Source: an uncultured Clostridia bacterium (GTDB taxonomy: Bacteria; Bacillota; Clostridia; Christensenellales; UBA1242). From it: a stretch of DNA of 64,000 nucleotides. Both the position numbers and the translations under genes were made by a program. The stretch spans positions 124,001 to 188,000 of the forward strand of contig CAKVLR010000002.1 of assembly GCA_934757855.1 (NCBI GenBank). Direction: 5' to 3'. The notes under the pieces are model-generated. The model ran no database searches and was not told the DNA's origin. It saw only the letters and a list, made by a program, of their open reading frames with translations. Position 1 is the first letter of the stretch, and each line of letters starts with the position of its first letter. Positions 55,392 to 62,547 of the stretch are shown one piece after another.

Positions 55392-56144
55392 TTAATTTGC
55401 TTCATCAATTAAAATATGCACCGCTTCTTTAATAATCTTGTCATTTACCCCCAGCACTTGCCAGCCATTTGGTAGCCTTAGAGTCTTAATTCCCGCACAC
55501 TCGCAAATGAAAATCCCTGGTACAATGTCCCACGGTTTTTTAGTCACATCAAAGGTAATTACCGCGCCACTCACACCTTTAATCGCAAGCATACCATAAG
55601 TCACTGAGGTACAGCCAAAACTCCGCACACCGCGCACTTCTTCGCTTAATTTGTACGCAACTTTCCACTTGTCTTGTGTACCCTCAACTATCCATAACGA
55701 ATGTTCAAAATCAATATTAGTATCTTTTTGAATAGGACTACCATTGCAAGTCACCCCTCGCTCGCGAGTGGCAGAAATAAGGAAGCCCAACTCAAATAAA
55801 TTTATCACACTTGCAAGTACTTTTCCTTTTTCCATATACGCTAATTGAATACCACAAGTCGGCAACCCGTGCGCAAAATTTTTAGTACCGTCAATAGGGT
55901 CAATTAGGAAACAACATTTTTCTATTTGTTTGTCACTATTCAACTCCTCGCTCACGATAGTTACCTCTGGGTAATTTCCCTTAATTTCCGCAATGCAATA
56001 TTTTTCCACCTCAACATCAAGTTCGGTCACAACATCGCGCACACCTTTTTCAAAAACAGAGTAAGTAGGGTGTTCTTTGATAATTTTTTGGGCATTTTTC
56101 GCCAATTTTTCCAAAAATTCGAGTATTTTTTCGCTTTTTCGCAT
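55392..56144 (-). CDS. Inositol monophosphatase family protein
   Basis: A 250-aa lithium-sensitive-type phosphatase. The metal-binding motif FLIDPIDGTKNF has Asp82 and Asp85, and SEEL at 65-68 supplies another ligand. WDIVPGIFICECAG near the end matches the second metal motif. The substrate may be inositol phosphate, fructose 1,6-bisphosphate or an adenosine bisphosphate. AAGGGAG precedes ATG 56144; the longer frame has no family support. Confidence 0.9.
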   Translation of the reverse strand: MRKSEKILEFLEKLAKNAQKIIKEHPTYSVFEKGVRDVVTELDVEVEKYCIAEIKGNYPEVTIVSEELNSDKQIEKCCFLIDPIDGTKNFAHGLPTCGIQLAYMEKGKVLASVINLFELGFLISATRERGVTCNGSPIQKDTNIDFEHSLWIVEGTQDKWKVAYKLSEEVRGVRSFGCTSVTYGMLAIKGVSGAVITFDVTKKPWDIVPGIFICECAGIKTLRLPNGWQVLGVNDKIIKEAVHILIDEAN

Positions 56145-56200
56145 TTTTTCTCCCTTTTTATTCAAAAAATAAACAAGGTCAAAGCCTTGCTTAAATAAAA

Positions 56201-56443
56201 TTAATCTTGCTCGTTTGGGTTTTCTGTTTGGTTGATATTTTTCAAGTCGCAAATAGTATTAACAATCAAACTAGTGATACCGCACACAACAGCACCAGCA
56301 ACAATAATCACCCAACCTGGGTGCCAAAAGCCAGCAAAAATACCCAAAAGAACATAAACCAAAATCGCAATCAACATAATAGCCCCGCAAATTGCTTCAC
56401 TAACAACTTGCGCCTTAGACTTATTTTCTTTTCCGTTTTCCAT
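56201..56443 (-). CDS. Small membrane protein of unknown function
   Basis: An 80-aa protein with a charged N-terminus and two predicted TM segments (about 14-37 and 42-64), then a polar tail. It lies upstream of the inositol-phosphatase gene on the same strand, with 56 bp between them. No family recognised. Confidence 0.6.
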   Translation of the reverse strand: MENGKENKSKAQVVSEAICGAIMLIAILVYVLLGIFAGFWHPGWVIIVAGAVVCGITSLIVNTICDLKNINQTENPNEQD

Positions 56444-56633
56444 AATATGCTTCCCCCTCTTTAATCTTCAATCAATTATATAATATTTTACGCAAAATGT
56501 AAAACAAAATTAATTAAATAACTAAAAATTAGTAAAAATTAAAATAAATTTTCATAAAAAATCACATAAAACTATTTTTTGTAACTTAAAAATTAAAAAA
56601 TCTAATTTTTACTTAACTAAAACAAAACAGAAA

Positions 56634-57116
56634 TTAAACTCGTTCAGCCAAATCTTTCACTTTTTCATAGACATTGTCCACTGCTATCTTTTCCCCCTCG
56701 ATACCAACCACAAAAGTCTTGCGCGGTACTGTATAGGCGTCTAGTTCAAATTTTACATTACCTAATTTATAAACATAACGGGTCCTAATCAAAGTATTAT
56801 CTTCTGTTAAATTTAAAAATTCCAAGATTGAATTAATTACATTATCATCGGTGTATTTAAGAGGCAAAGATTCCTTTCTTTCCCCTAAAATCTGACCCTC
56901 GACTAGCTTATCTTCCTTAAAATCTAATTCTTTTGTAATCACGCCATTTTTCTCATTTACGGTAATTCTAGCCATATAAGTTCTATCCTTATCCCTAAAA
57001 ATGGTACGCTGTTGCTTATGTTCCTCAACAAACTCATAATCATTGTTTTTACAAAAATTGATAAAAGGTTGTAAATCTTTCACCTCAAAACTATATTCAT
57101 ACTCTTTCAAACTCAT
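56634..57116 (-). CDS. CYTH-domain protein (class IV adenylate cyclase-like)
   Basis: A 160-aa protein with the CYTH layout: EYEYSFEV at the start, MARITVN, KELDFKE, R.R-type basic residues at RTRYVYKLGNVKFELDAYT and VGIEGEKI near the end. CYTH domains bind triphosphates and metal ions; members include CyaB adenylate cyclases and thiamine triphosphatases. The exact substrate is unknown. AGGAGG precedes the ATG; it is a single gene. Confidence 0.8.
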   Translation of the reverse strand: MSLKEYEYSFEVKDLQPFINFCKNNDYEFVEEHKQQRTIFRDKDRTYMARITVNEKNGVITKELDFKEDKLVEGQILGERKESLPLKYTDDNVINSILEFLNLTEDNTLIRTRYVYKLGNVKFELDAYTVPRKTFVVGIEGEKIAVDNVYEKVKDLAERV

Positions 57117-57148
57117 AATATCCTCCTAGACAATTCTAAATTACAACA

Positions 57149-57170
57149 AAAAAGAGAGCAAAAGCCCTCT
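57149..57170 (-). terminator. Terminator of rplU-prp-rpmA
   Basis: AGAGAGC (57153-57159) and GCCCTCT (57164-57170) form a 7-bp stem (with one G-U pair on the minus strand) and a 4-base loop, followed by a T-run on the minus strand just after rpmA. Confidence 0.7.
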
Positions 57171-57175
57171 ATATA

Positions 57176-57451
57176 TTATTCAGTAACTACTGAGATAACT
57201 TTCTTGTTTTGTTTTGAGCGTGTAAACTTCACAGTACCTTCTGCCGTAGCAAAAAGAGTGTAATCTTTACCGCAACCAACATTTTGACCAGCGTGATATT
57301 GAGTACCGCGTTGGCGTACAATAATTTCGCCTGCTTTTACTAAAGTGCCATCAGAGCGTTTGATACCTAAGCGTTTTGCTTCACTATCTCTACCGTTCTT
57401 ACTACTACCTTGTCCTTTTTTGTGGGCGAATAGTTGAATATTAATAAACAT
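57176..57451 (-). CDS. rpmA: 50S ribosomal protein L27 with a cleavable N-terminal extension
   Basis: The 91-aa precursor starts [13 protein letters not shown]. In Firmicutes L27 is made with a short N-terminal extension ending in FA, removed by the Prp protease before L27 enters the ribosome; the same extension is present here. [20 protein letters not shown] and [17 protein letters not shown] follow. ATG 57451 overlaps the prp stop by 11 bp with GGAGG upstream. Confidence 0.95.
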   Translation of the reverse strand: MFINIQLFAHKKGQGSSKNGRDSEAKRLGIKRSDGTLVKAGEIIVRQRGTQYHAGQNVGCGKDYTLFATAEGTVKFTRSKQNKKVISVVTE

Positions 57452-57779
57452 CACTAACCTCCATTTCAATAAAATCGCTGTACTCGCTATAAAGGTCGCC
57501 AAGTCCGCACATCATTGTGGCAAAAATCACTTGCACATCGTGAGCGGTTTGGCTATCCAAATTTTGCGGTACAATAATTTCAAAATAGGCTTTTTCATCA
57601 TTACGAACAATTTGCACATTCGCACAAGCAACCGTGAGCATACCGAGCGCGCAAGTTTGCACAATGCTAGATAGCCCCGCACAAACTATATCTTCCCCAG
57701 CCACTCCGTAACCCGCGTGACCTTCGCAAATTATTCTTGTATAAATGTCGCCTTTTTTGAAAACTGTAACTTTCGTCAT
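57441..57779 (-). CDS. prp: Ribosomal-processing cysteine protease Prp
   Basis: Prp cleaves the N-terminal extension of L27. The 112-aa protein has the catalytic pair: His21 in [18 protein letters not shown] and Cys33. Its place between rplU and rpmA is the classic rplU-prp-rpmA order. It overlaps rpmA by 11 bp. Confidence 0.95.
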   Translation of the reverse strand: MTKVTVFKKGDIYTRIICEGHAGYGVAGEDIVCAGLSSIVQTCALGMLTVACANVQIVRNDEKAYFEIIVPQNLDSQTAHDVQVIFATMMCGLGDLYSEYSDFIEMEVSDVY

Positions 57780-57804
57780 AATATGACCCCCAAAGAATTT
57801 AGGT

Positions 57805-58113
57805 CTATTTCTTTATAGCGTCGATTTTAATCTTGCTATATGGCTGACGGTGACCTTGTGCACGGTGGTGTCCGTTCATCTTTTTGTAGATAGCAAGTTG
57901 CACTTTCTTGCCCTTACCGTGTTCAAGCACAGTAGCCTCAACACTAGCGCCAGCAACAGTTGGAGTGCCGAAAACACTTCCTTTCTCATCGCCAAGCATC
58001 AAGCAATCAAAAGTAACCTTTTGGTTAGCCTCTACATCAAGACGCTCAACAGTCAAAACATCGCCTTGTTGCACTTTGTACTGTTTACCGCCTGTCTTAA
58101 TAATAGCGTACAT
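57805..58113 (-). CDS. rplU: 50S ribosomal protein L21
   Basis: L21 binds 23S rRNA near L20. The 102-aa protein has MYAIIKTGGKQYKVQQGDVLTVERL and HGKGKKVQLAIYKKMNGHHRAQGHRQPYSKIKI, both characteristic. AGGAGGG lies before the ATG. First gene of the operon, with a folded leader upstream. Confidence 0.97.
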   Translation of the reverse strand: MYAIIKTGGKQYKVQQGDVLTVERLDVEANQKVTFDCLMLGDEKGSVFGTPTVAGASVEATVLEHGKGKKVQLAIYKKMNGHHRAQGHRQPYSKIKIDAIKK

Positions 58114-58198
58114 AATTATACCCTCCTCTAAACCAATCTCGCTAGAAATTCAAGGCATTGCAAATGCAATTTAAAATAGCCCGTTCTACGCGGATACA
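58114..58198 (-). promoter_or_regulatory. rplU leader (possible L21 leader RNA)
   Basis: The 85-base leader between promoter and rplU contains short dyads: TTGCATTTGCAA, and GCGTAGAACGGGC before it. Many Firmicutes carry an L21 leader at this place that is thought to respond to L21. I could not align it to that family, so the assignment rests on position and length. Confidence 0.4.
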
Positions 58199-58204
58199 AG
58201 TTAG

Positions 58205-58233
58205 ATTGTATCATAAATAAACAATTCTGTCAA
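58205..58233 (-). promoter_or_regulatory. Promoter of rplU-prp-rpmA
   Basis: On the minus strand a perfect TTGACA (58233-58228) and TACAAT (58210-58205) are 17 bp apart. Confidence 0.85.
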
Positions 58234-58352
58234 TATTTTATAGCAAAAAAGATAAACTCCCCCTTTTTAAAAAATGAACGATTTATCTACTGCATAATTT
58301 TGGCTTAAATAGTTTTTCATTTTTTAAATTTTATAACAAAAAATGAACATAC

Positions 58353-58391
58353 AAAAAAGCAACAACTTTTTTCTATCAGTCGTTACTTTTT
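58353..58391 (-). terminator. Terminator of the InlB-repeat protein gene
   Basis: On the minus strand AAAAAGTAACGAC pairs with GTTGTTGCTTTTT (13 bp with two G-U pairs) and a T-run follows. It lies 73 bp after the gene. The rest of 58234-58352 is plain AT-rich sequence. Confidence 0.8.
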
Positions 58392-58463
58392 AATCAAAAA
58401 TATCAAATATAAATTTTTAAGAAATAGCACATCGGTTTGCACCATTAATCTATCAATTCGCTT

Positions 58464-60335
58464 TTATAAAATAGTGTCATCGTTGTTGGTTTCGCTATTT
58501 ATGTTGTTGTTTTTAATAAGCGCAAAGTTTGCAGTCACCACCTTGCCTTTTATGAGGCTATATGGAATATTATCGGTCATTCGGTAACTAGACAAATCTA
58601 CCCCTTCTGCACTCCAGCCCGTAAAAGTGTAGCCAGTAAATGGCACGGCACTTAAATGCACGGCTTCGATTTCTTCGCTTGTATCAAAGCCAATTACGCG
58701 CGCCTCACCGCCGTTTGTGGCAAATGTAGCCACTCCCTCGATACTTGCTCCCCCGCTAGGCGGATTTTGATATACTGGAGCGGTAATGTGCGCAAGATTG
58801 ATAGTCATATTTGTGATACCATACACATAGTGGAAGTAGAACACAACGGTATTATTCGTATCTTTCACCGCATAATGCACTTGATAAGCGTAGCCCGCCC
58901 CGTATAGAGATGCATCATAATATTTGAGATAAAAACTCATTCCATCAATCACAACATCAGTAACATAATACCCAGTCACTGGATTTACCACAATATAAAG
59001 GTCGCTTCCATCTTCCGAGCGCATCATAATTGCTTTGCTACTGTCGGACAAAGTCGCCTTAACGCCAGTAGTAAAAAAGTGTGCGGTAAGATTTATATTT
59101 TTGCTTAAAGTAAATTTAAGCGGATTGGTGGTAAACACTTCATCATTTAACTCCCAATAACCGAATTTGTAGTCACCCGTTGGACTTGCAGTTACCTCAA
59201 AATCAGTGTTTTGTGTATAAATTCCCGCAGTTGCGCCAGACACAGTGCCCCCGCCATCAATAGTAATAGTTAGTCTGCATTTTTCGTAAACCGCATATGC
59301 AGTCTTGTTGTCATTATAAGCATAATTATCTGTGGAACTAATAAAATTAGTATCGCTAGTACTCCATTTCCAACCAGTCAATGCATAGTCACCCTTGACC
59401 GCCATGGTAGGCAATTCACCTATTGCAACACCCTGCGTAACCGTTTTTGAGGTGGTGGTATAGTCCGTTCCGCCTCCATAGTCAAAAGTAAGTGTATGTG
59501 TCCAAATGGCATAAACGGTGCTACTATAAACATATGTATATCTTGTACTAGAAGAAATGTAACTTACCGAAGAAGTGCTCCAAGACCAACCTTTAAAGGT
59601 ATGCCCAGCCCACGCGTTTGGAGTAGGCAAAGTACCTATTGATGAATTATATGTTACTGATTTAGAAGATGTATTACCACTTCCACCATTATAATTAAAA
59701 GTTAGTGTATAAGTTTCAGGCGTTAAATCACTTGAAGATATACCACTGATACTTACTTCTATATACATATATGCATAAGGCTTGATAGTTCCTTCGCTTC
59801 TAAACCCGTAAGGAAAACTAGAAATTTTATAGGTAGCGCTACTAGAATAACCAGTGGACTTAGATGCCGAAGTGCTTATATAATCACCATAACGAGAGCC
59901 ACTATTTTTAGACAGAGCATCAGAGCGCGCGGATGATTCCGAATCACCAGAACCAGTCCTAATAATACAACTTACACTAGATGGCCATTTGCTCTTGTCT
60001 ATTTCATAGCCATTTGTAATATATAAGGAAAAATCCGAACCAGAGATAGCCCACTCAGTATAACTACCATTTTGCGTACCTCGTACCGAAGCCCAAAGCC
60101 TACCAATTGCAGTACAAGATGTATAAACCTCAGCATACCCGTAATGTGTGACACCAGCCGAACTATTAGTGATATAATCATGTCGTATTATCTCCACACC
60201 CTCAGCTGGTTGCCTTATATTTTTATTTAAAACACCAAAGGCAAATAGGCTACCAAACACAACCGCTAGCACGATAGGCACCACAATCAAAATAGCAAGA
60301 ATTGTCTTTTTTGTGCTAAACTTTACTCTCTCCAT
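58464..60335 (-). CDS. Secreted or anchored protein with InlB-type B-repeats
   Basis: A 623-aa surface-type protein. A TM segment or uncleaved signal lies at about 11-34. A Ser/Gly/Tyr-rich stretch follows (to about 205). Two InlB B-repeats follow: LTFNYNGGSGNTSSKSVTYN... with GHTFKGWSWS (about 208-285), then LTFDYGGGTDYTTTSKTV with LTGWKWS (about 286-365). Further divergent copies lie beyond, e.g. FTGWSAEG near the end. There is no LPXTG, so anchoring would be by the N-terminal segment. Such repeats occur in adhesins. GGAGG precedes ATG 60335. It is divergent from the XRE regulator. Confidence 0.85.
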   Translation of the reverse strand: MERVKFSTKKTILAILIVVPIVLAVVFGSLFAFGVLNKNIRQPAEGVEIIRHDYITNSSAGVTHYGYAEVYTSCTAIGRLWASVRGTQNGSYTEWAISGSDFSLYITNGYEIDKSKWPSSVSCIIRTGSGDSESSARSDALSKNSGSRYGDYISTSASKSTGYSSSATYKISSFPYGFRSEGTIKPYAYMYIEVSISGISSSDLTPETYTLTFNYNGGSGNTSSKSVTYNSSIGTLPTPNAWAGHTFKGWSWSTSSVSYISSSTRYTYVYSSTVYAIWTHTLTFDYGGGTDYTTTSKTVTQGVAIGELPTMAVKGDYALTGWKWSTSDTNFISSTDNYAYNDNKTAYAVYEKCRLTITIDGGGTVSGATAGIYTQNTDFEVTASPTGDYKFGYWELNDEVFTTNPLKFTLSKNINLTAHFFTTGVKATLSDSSKAIMMRSEDGSDLYIVVNPVTGYYVTDVVIDGMSFYLKYYDASLYGAGYAYQVHYAVKDTNNTVVFYFHYVYGITNMTINLAHITAPVYQNPPSGGASIEGVATFATNGGEARVIGFDTSEEIEAVHLSAVPFTGYTFTGWSAEGVDLSSYRMTDNIPYSLIKGKVVTANFALIKNNNINSETNNDDTIL

Positions 60336-60521
60336 AAAAACCTCCATTTTTTATGTTTTGTGTTTCAATTACTTACTATACCAAATTTTTATAATAATTT
60401 GTGCAAAATTCACAAGTGTTAACATTTATTTTGAAAAATCTTTGAAATTTGACCTCATTTTACAAATTTTCGAGAAAAAAGCAACTAATAAAGCAAAATT
60501 TTTCATTTTTTAAAGTATTTT

Positions 60522-60550
60522 TTGTGAAATTTGTACATATATTATATATT
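60522..60550 (+). promoter_or_regulatory. Candidate promoter of the XRE regulator
   Basis: TTGTGA (60522-60527) and TATATT (60545-60550) are 17 bp apart. The expected transcription start falls in the first operator palindrome, which fits autorepression. Confidence 0.5.
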
Positions 60551-60554
60551 ATAC

Positions 60555-60569
60555 GGAACATTTTGTTCC
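60555..60569. promoter_or_regulatory. Operator palindrome 1 of the XRE regulator
   Basis: GGAACA TTT TGTTCC is a perfect 6+3+6 palindrome just after the candidate -10. Together with palindrome 2 it suggests autoregulation. Confidence 0.75.
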
Positions 60570-60583
60570 AAGTCAACAAAATG

Positions 60584-60598
60584 AGAACAAATTGTTCT
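60584..60598. promoter_or_regulatory. Operator palindrome 2 of the XRE regulator
   Basis: AGAACA AAT TGTTCT has the same half-site GAACA and the same 3-base spacer as palindrome 1, 29 bp away. It ends 12 bases before the regulator's start codon. Confidence 0.75.
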
Positions 60599-60610
60599 AA
60601 AATATTTATT

Positions 60611-60814
60611 ATGAGTAAATTTGCAGAAAGATTGAAATCGGAAAGAGAATATTTGGGGTTAAGCCGTACGGACTTAGCCCAAAAGTTACAAGTGAGCGTG
60701 CGTGCTATCACCTACTGGGAAAATGGGCAACGCGAATGTGATTTTGACACTTTAATTATTCTTGCAAATATTCTCAACACCTCCACCGATTTCCTCTTAG
60801 GCAACGATAAATAA
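60611..60814 (+). CDS. Small XRE-family DNA-binding regulator
   Basis: A 67-aa protein consisting of one Cro/C1-type helix-turn-helix: FAERLKSEREYLGLSRTDLAQKLQVSVRAITYWENGQRECDFDTLIILANIL, then NTSTDFLLGNDK. The ATG at 60611 lies just after two matching palindromes, so it probably binds its own promoter. No clear Shine-Dalgarno site precedes it. An upstream in-frame ATG at 60581 is less likely. It is divergent from the InlB-repeat gene, whose control may be shared. Confidence 0.88.
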   Translation: MSKFAERLKSEREYLGLSRTDLAQKLQVSVRAITYWENGQRECDFDTLIILANILNTSTDFLLGNDK

Positions 60815-60857
60815 AACTTTTCTTTTTGATTAATTTGCTATGCGGTATATAAAATGT

Positions 60858-60886
60858 TTGCATTTTTGCATTTTTTTTGTTATACT
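60858..60886 (+). promoter_or_regulatory. Promoter of the GNAT-like gene
   Basis: TTGCAT (60858-60863) and TATACT (60881-60886) are 17 bp apart, with TG one base upstream of the -10. Downstream a four-codon frame ATG AAA AAA ATG TAG (60897-60911) precedes the real start. Confidence 0.75.
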
Positions 60887-60929
60887 AGATTTGTTTATGA
60901 AAAAAATGTAGAAAATTTGGAGTTTTATT

Positions 60930-62207
60930 ATGATAGAAGTAGTGGCTGTTACCACAAAACAGCAGTTGAGGCAATTTGTGAAATTTCCTCTCAAACTTTA
61001 CAAAGGTGACCCTTTTTATGTGCCCGCCCTGTATGCAGATGAATTGAATATTTTAGACCCTAAAACAAGCATACACCAAGGGGCTGATGCGGAATGTCAG
61101 TGTTTTTTATGTTACAAAGATAAAAAAGTTGTTGCGCGTTGCGCAGGAATTATTAGCAATCTTTACAACGAGAAAAACAACTCAAAGCGTATGCGCATAA
61201 GCCGTTTTGACTGCATAGATGATATAGAAGTGGCAAAGGCTATTTTAGATGCTGTGGAAAACTGGGGGCGTTCAAAAGGAATGGAAGTTGTACACGGTCC
61301 GCTAGGTTTTAACGATTTGGAGCGCGAAGGTCTGCTGATTGAGGGCTTTGACCGTATGTGTACTTTTGAATCTGCTTATTCTTACCCATACTACCAAAAA
61401 TTGCTAGAAAATTTGGGTTACACAAAAGAGGTGGATTGGATTGAGTGGCAAATTAAGATACCTGAAAAATGTGATGAGCGTAACGAGCGACTTTCGGAAG
61501 CGGTGCAAAAACGCCTAAATATTCACGAGGCTGAAATTAAGAGTGTAAACCAACTTTTGCGCGACTATTACGAGCAAATTTTTGACTTGCTTGATGAAGC
61601 GTACGGCAAACTTTACGGCACTGTACCTATTACCGAACGCGTGCGCAAGGGAATGATTGCGCAATTCAAGTTGGTACTCAATAAAGATTTAATCTCAATT
61701 TTGGTCGATGAAAATGACAAGGTTGTTGGTTTTGGTCTTGCATTTCCTAGTATCGCACAAGCCTCACACAAGACAAACGGCAAATTGTTCCCATTTGGCT
61801 GGATACGCTTTTTACACACAATTCATCACATAGACACTTTGGACTTAGCGTTAATTGCTGTTGCACCCGAACTACAAGACAAAGGCTTGACTGCGATTAT
61901 TTTCCATAATATGCTATCTCGAATAGTTGAAAAGAAAATGGGTATTCGTATCGCTGAAACAAATCTTCAACTCGAAGAAAACGAAAAGATACAGCAATTA
62001 TTCAAGCAATACGACCACGAACAAGTGCGCCGTAGGAGATGCTATGTAAAAAGTCTAACGGGCAAAGAACTTGCACTTGCAAAATCAATCAACAAAAATG
62101 CAAAGAAATTAAAAAAGGCGACTACCGCTGACACCTCACCTCACAAAAAACTTACTTCAAAGCGCAAAGCCAAGGCAAATGCAAAATTAAACCAACCGTT
62201 AGCGTAA
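60930..62207 (+). CDS. Large GNAT-fold acyltransferase-like protein (YghO-like)
   Basis: A 425-aa protein of the YghO-like GNAT group. It begins LRQFVKFPLKLYKGDPFYVPALYADE, then VENWGRSKGMEVVHGPLGFNDLEREGLLIEGFD, and later VDWIEWQIKIPEK; such stretches are typical of these proteins in Bacteroidota and Firmicutes. The C-terminal half is a second GNAT-like domain (LISILVDENDKVVGFGLAFPS, ALIAVAPELQDKGLTAIIFHNM), followed by a basic tail (KKLTSKRKAKANAK). As I recall, bacterial ceramide synthases belong to a related acyltransferase fold, so an N-acyltransferase is possible. No acyl acceptor is known here. Confidence 0.7.
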   Translation: MIEVVAVTTKQQLRQFVKFPLKLYKGDPFYVPALYADELNILDPKTSIHQGADAECQCFLCYKDKKVVARCAGIISNLYNEKNNSKRMRISRFDCIDDIEVAKAILDAVENWGRSKGMEVVHGPLGFNDLEREGLLIEGFDRMCTFESAYSYPYYQKLLENLGYTKEVDWIEWQIKIPEKCDERNERLSEAVQKRLNIHEAEIKSVNQLLRDYYEQIFDLLDEAYGKLYGTVPITERVRKGMIAQFKLVLNKDLISILVDENDKVVGFGLAFPSIAQASHKTNGKLFPFGWIRFLHTIHHIDTLDLALIAVAPELQDKGLTAIIFHNMLSRIVEKKMGIRIAETNLQLEENEKIQQLFKQYDHEQVRRRRCYVKSLTGKELALAKSINKNAKKLKKATTADTSPHKKLTSKRKAKANAKLNQPLA

Positions 62208-62212
62208 AATAG

Positions 62213-62247
62213 AAAAGAAAGTCATTAGATTTTGACTTTCTTTTTTT
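62213..62247 (+). terminator. Terminator of the GNAT-like gene
   Basis: AAAGAAAGTCA (62214-62224) and TGACTTTCTTT (62233-62243) form a perfect 11-bp stem with an 8-base loop, followed by a T-run. Confidence 0.9.
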
Positions 62248-62319
62248 ATTATAAATTAATTTGATATAAAATTTAATATTTATTATTCAATTTTCTGCAT
62301 ATTTGCAAATTAAATTTCG

Positions 62320-62547
62320 CTATATCACGACTAAAAATATCGCTACGCCAAAACATATAAAGCAAAACACAAAATATACCCATTTTATAGGGCGCTCCAT
62401 ATGGTTTTTCCCCTTGTTGATTGAAAGCGCTAAAAACAAGAATGTTAGCAATACCAAAGCAAGCACGATAAACCCTTTTAGAGTTTCATCCATCATACGA
62501 ATAGCATTTAGCCAAGAATTCCAAACATCACACACCAAACTAAGCAT
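62320..62547 (-). CDS. Small membrane protein overlapping gpmI
   Basis: A 75-aa protein with two hydrophobic segments (about 25-43 and 55-74) and a short amphipathic start. Its ATG lies inside the end of gpmI (8-bp overlap), so translation is probably coupled. No family recognised. Confidence 0.55.
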   Translation of the reverse strand: MLSLVCDVWNSWLNAIRMMDETLKGFIVLALVLLTFLFLALSINKGKNHMERPIKWVYFVFCFICFGVAIFLVVI

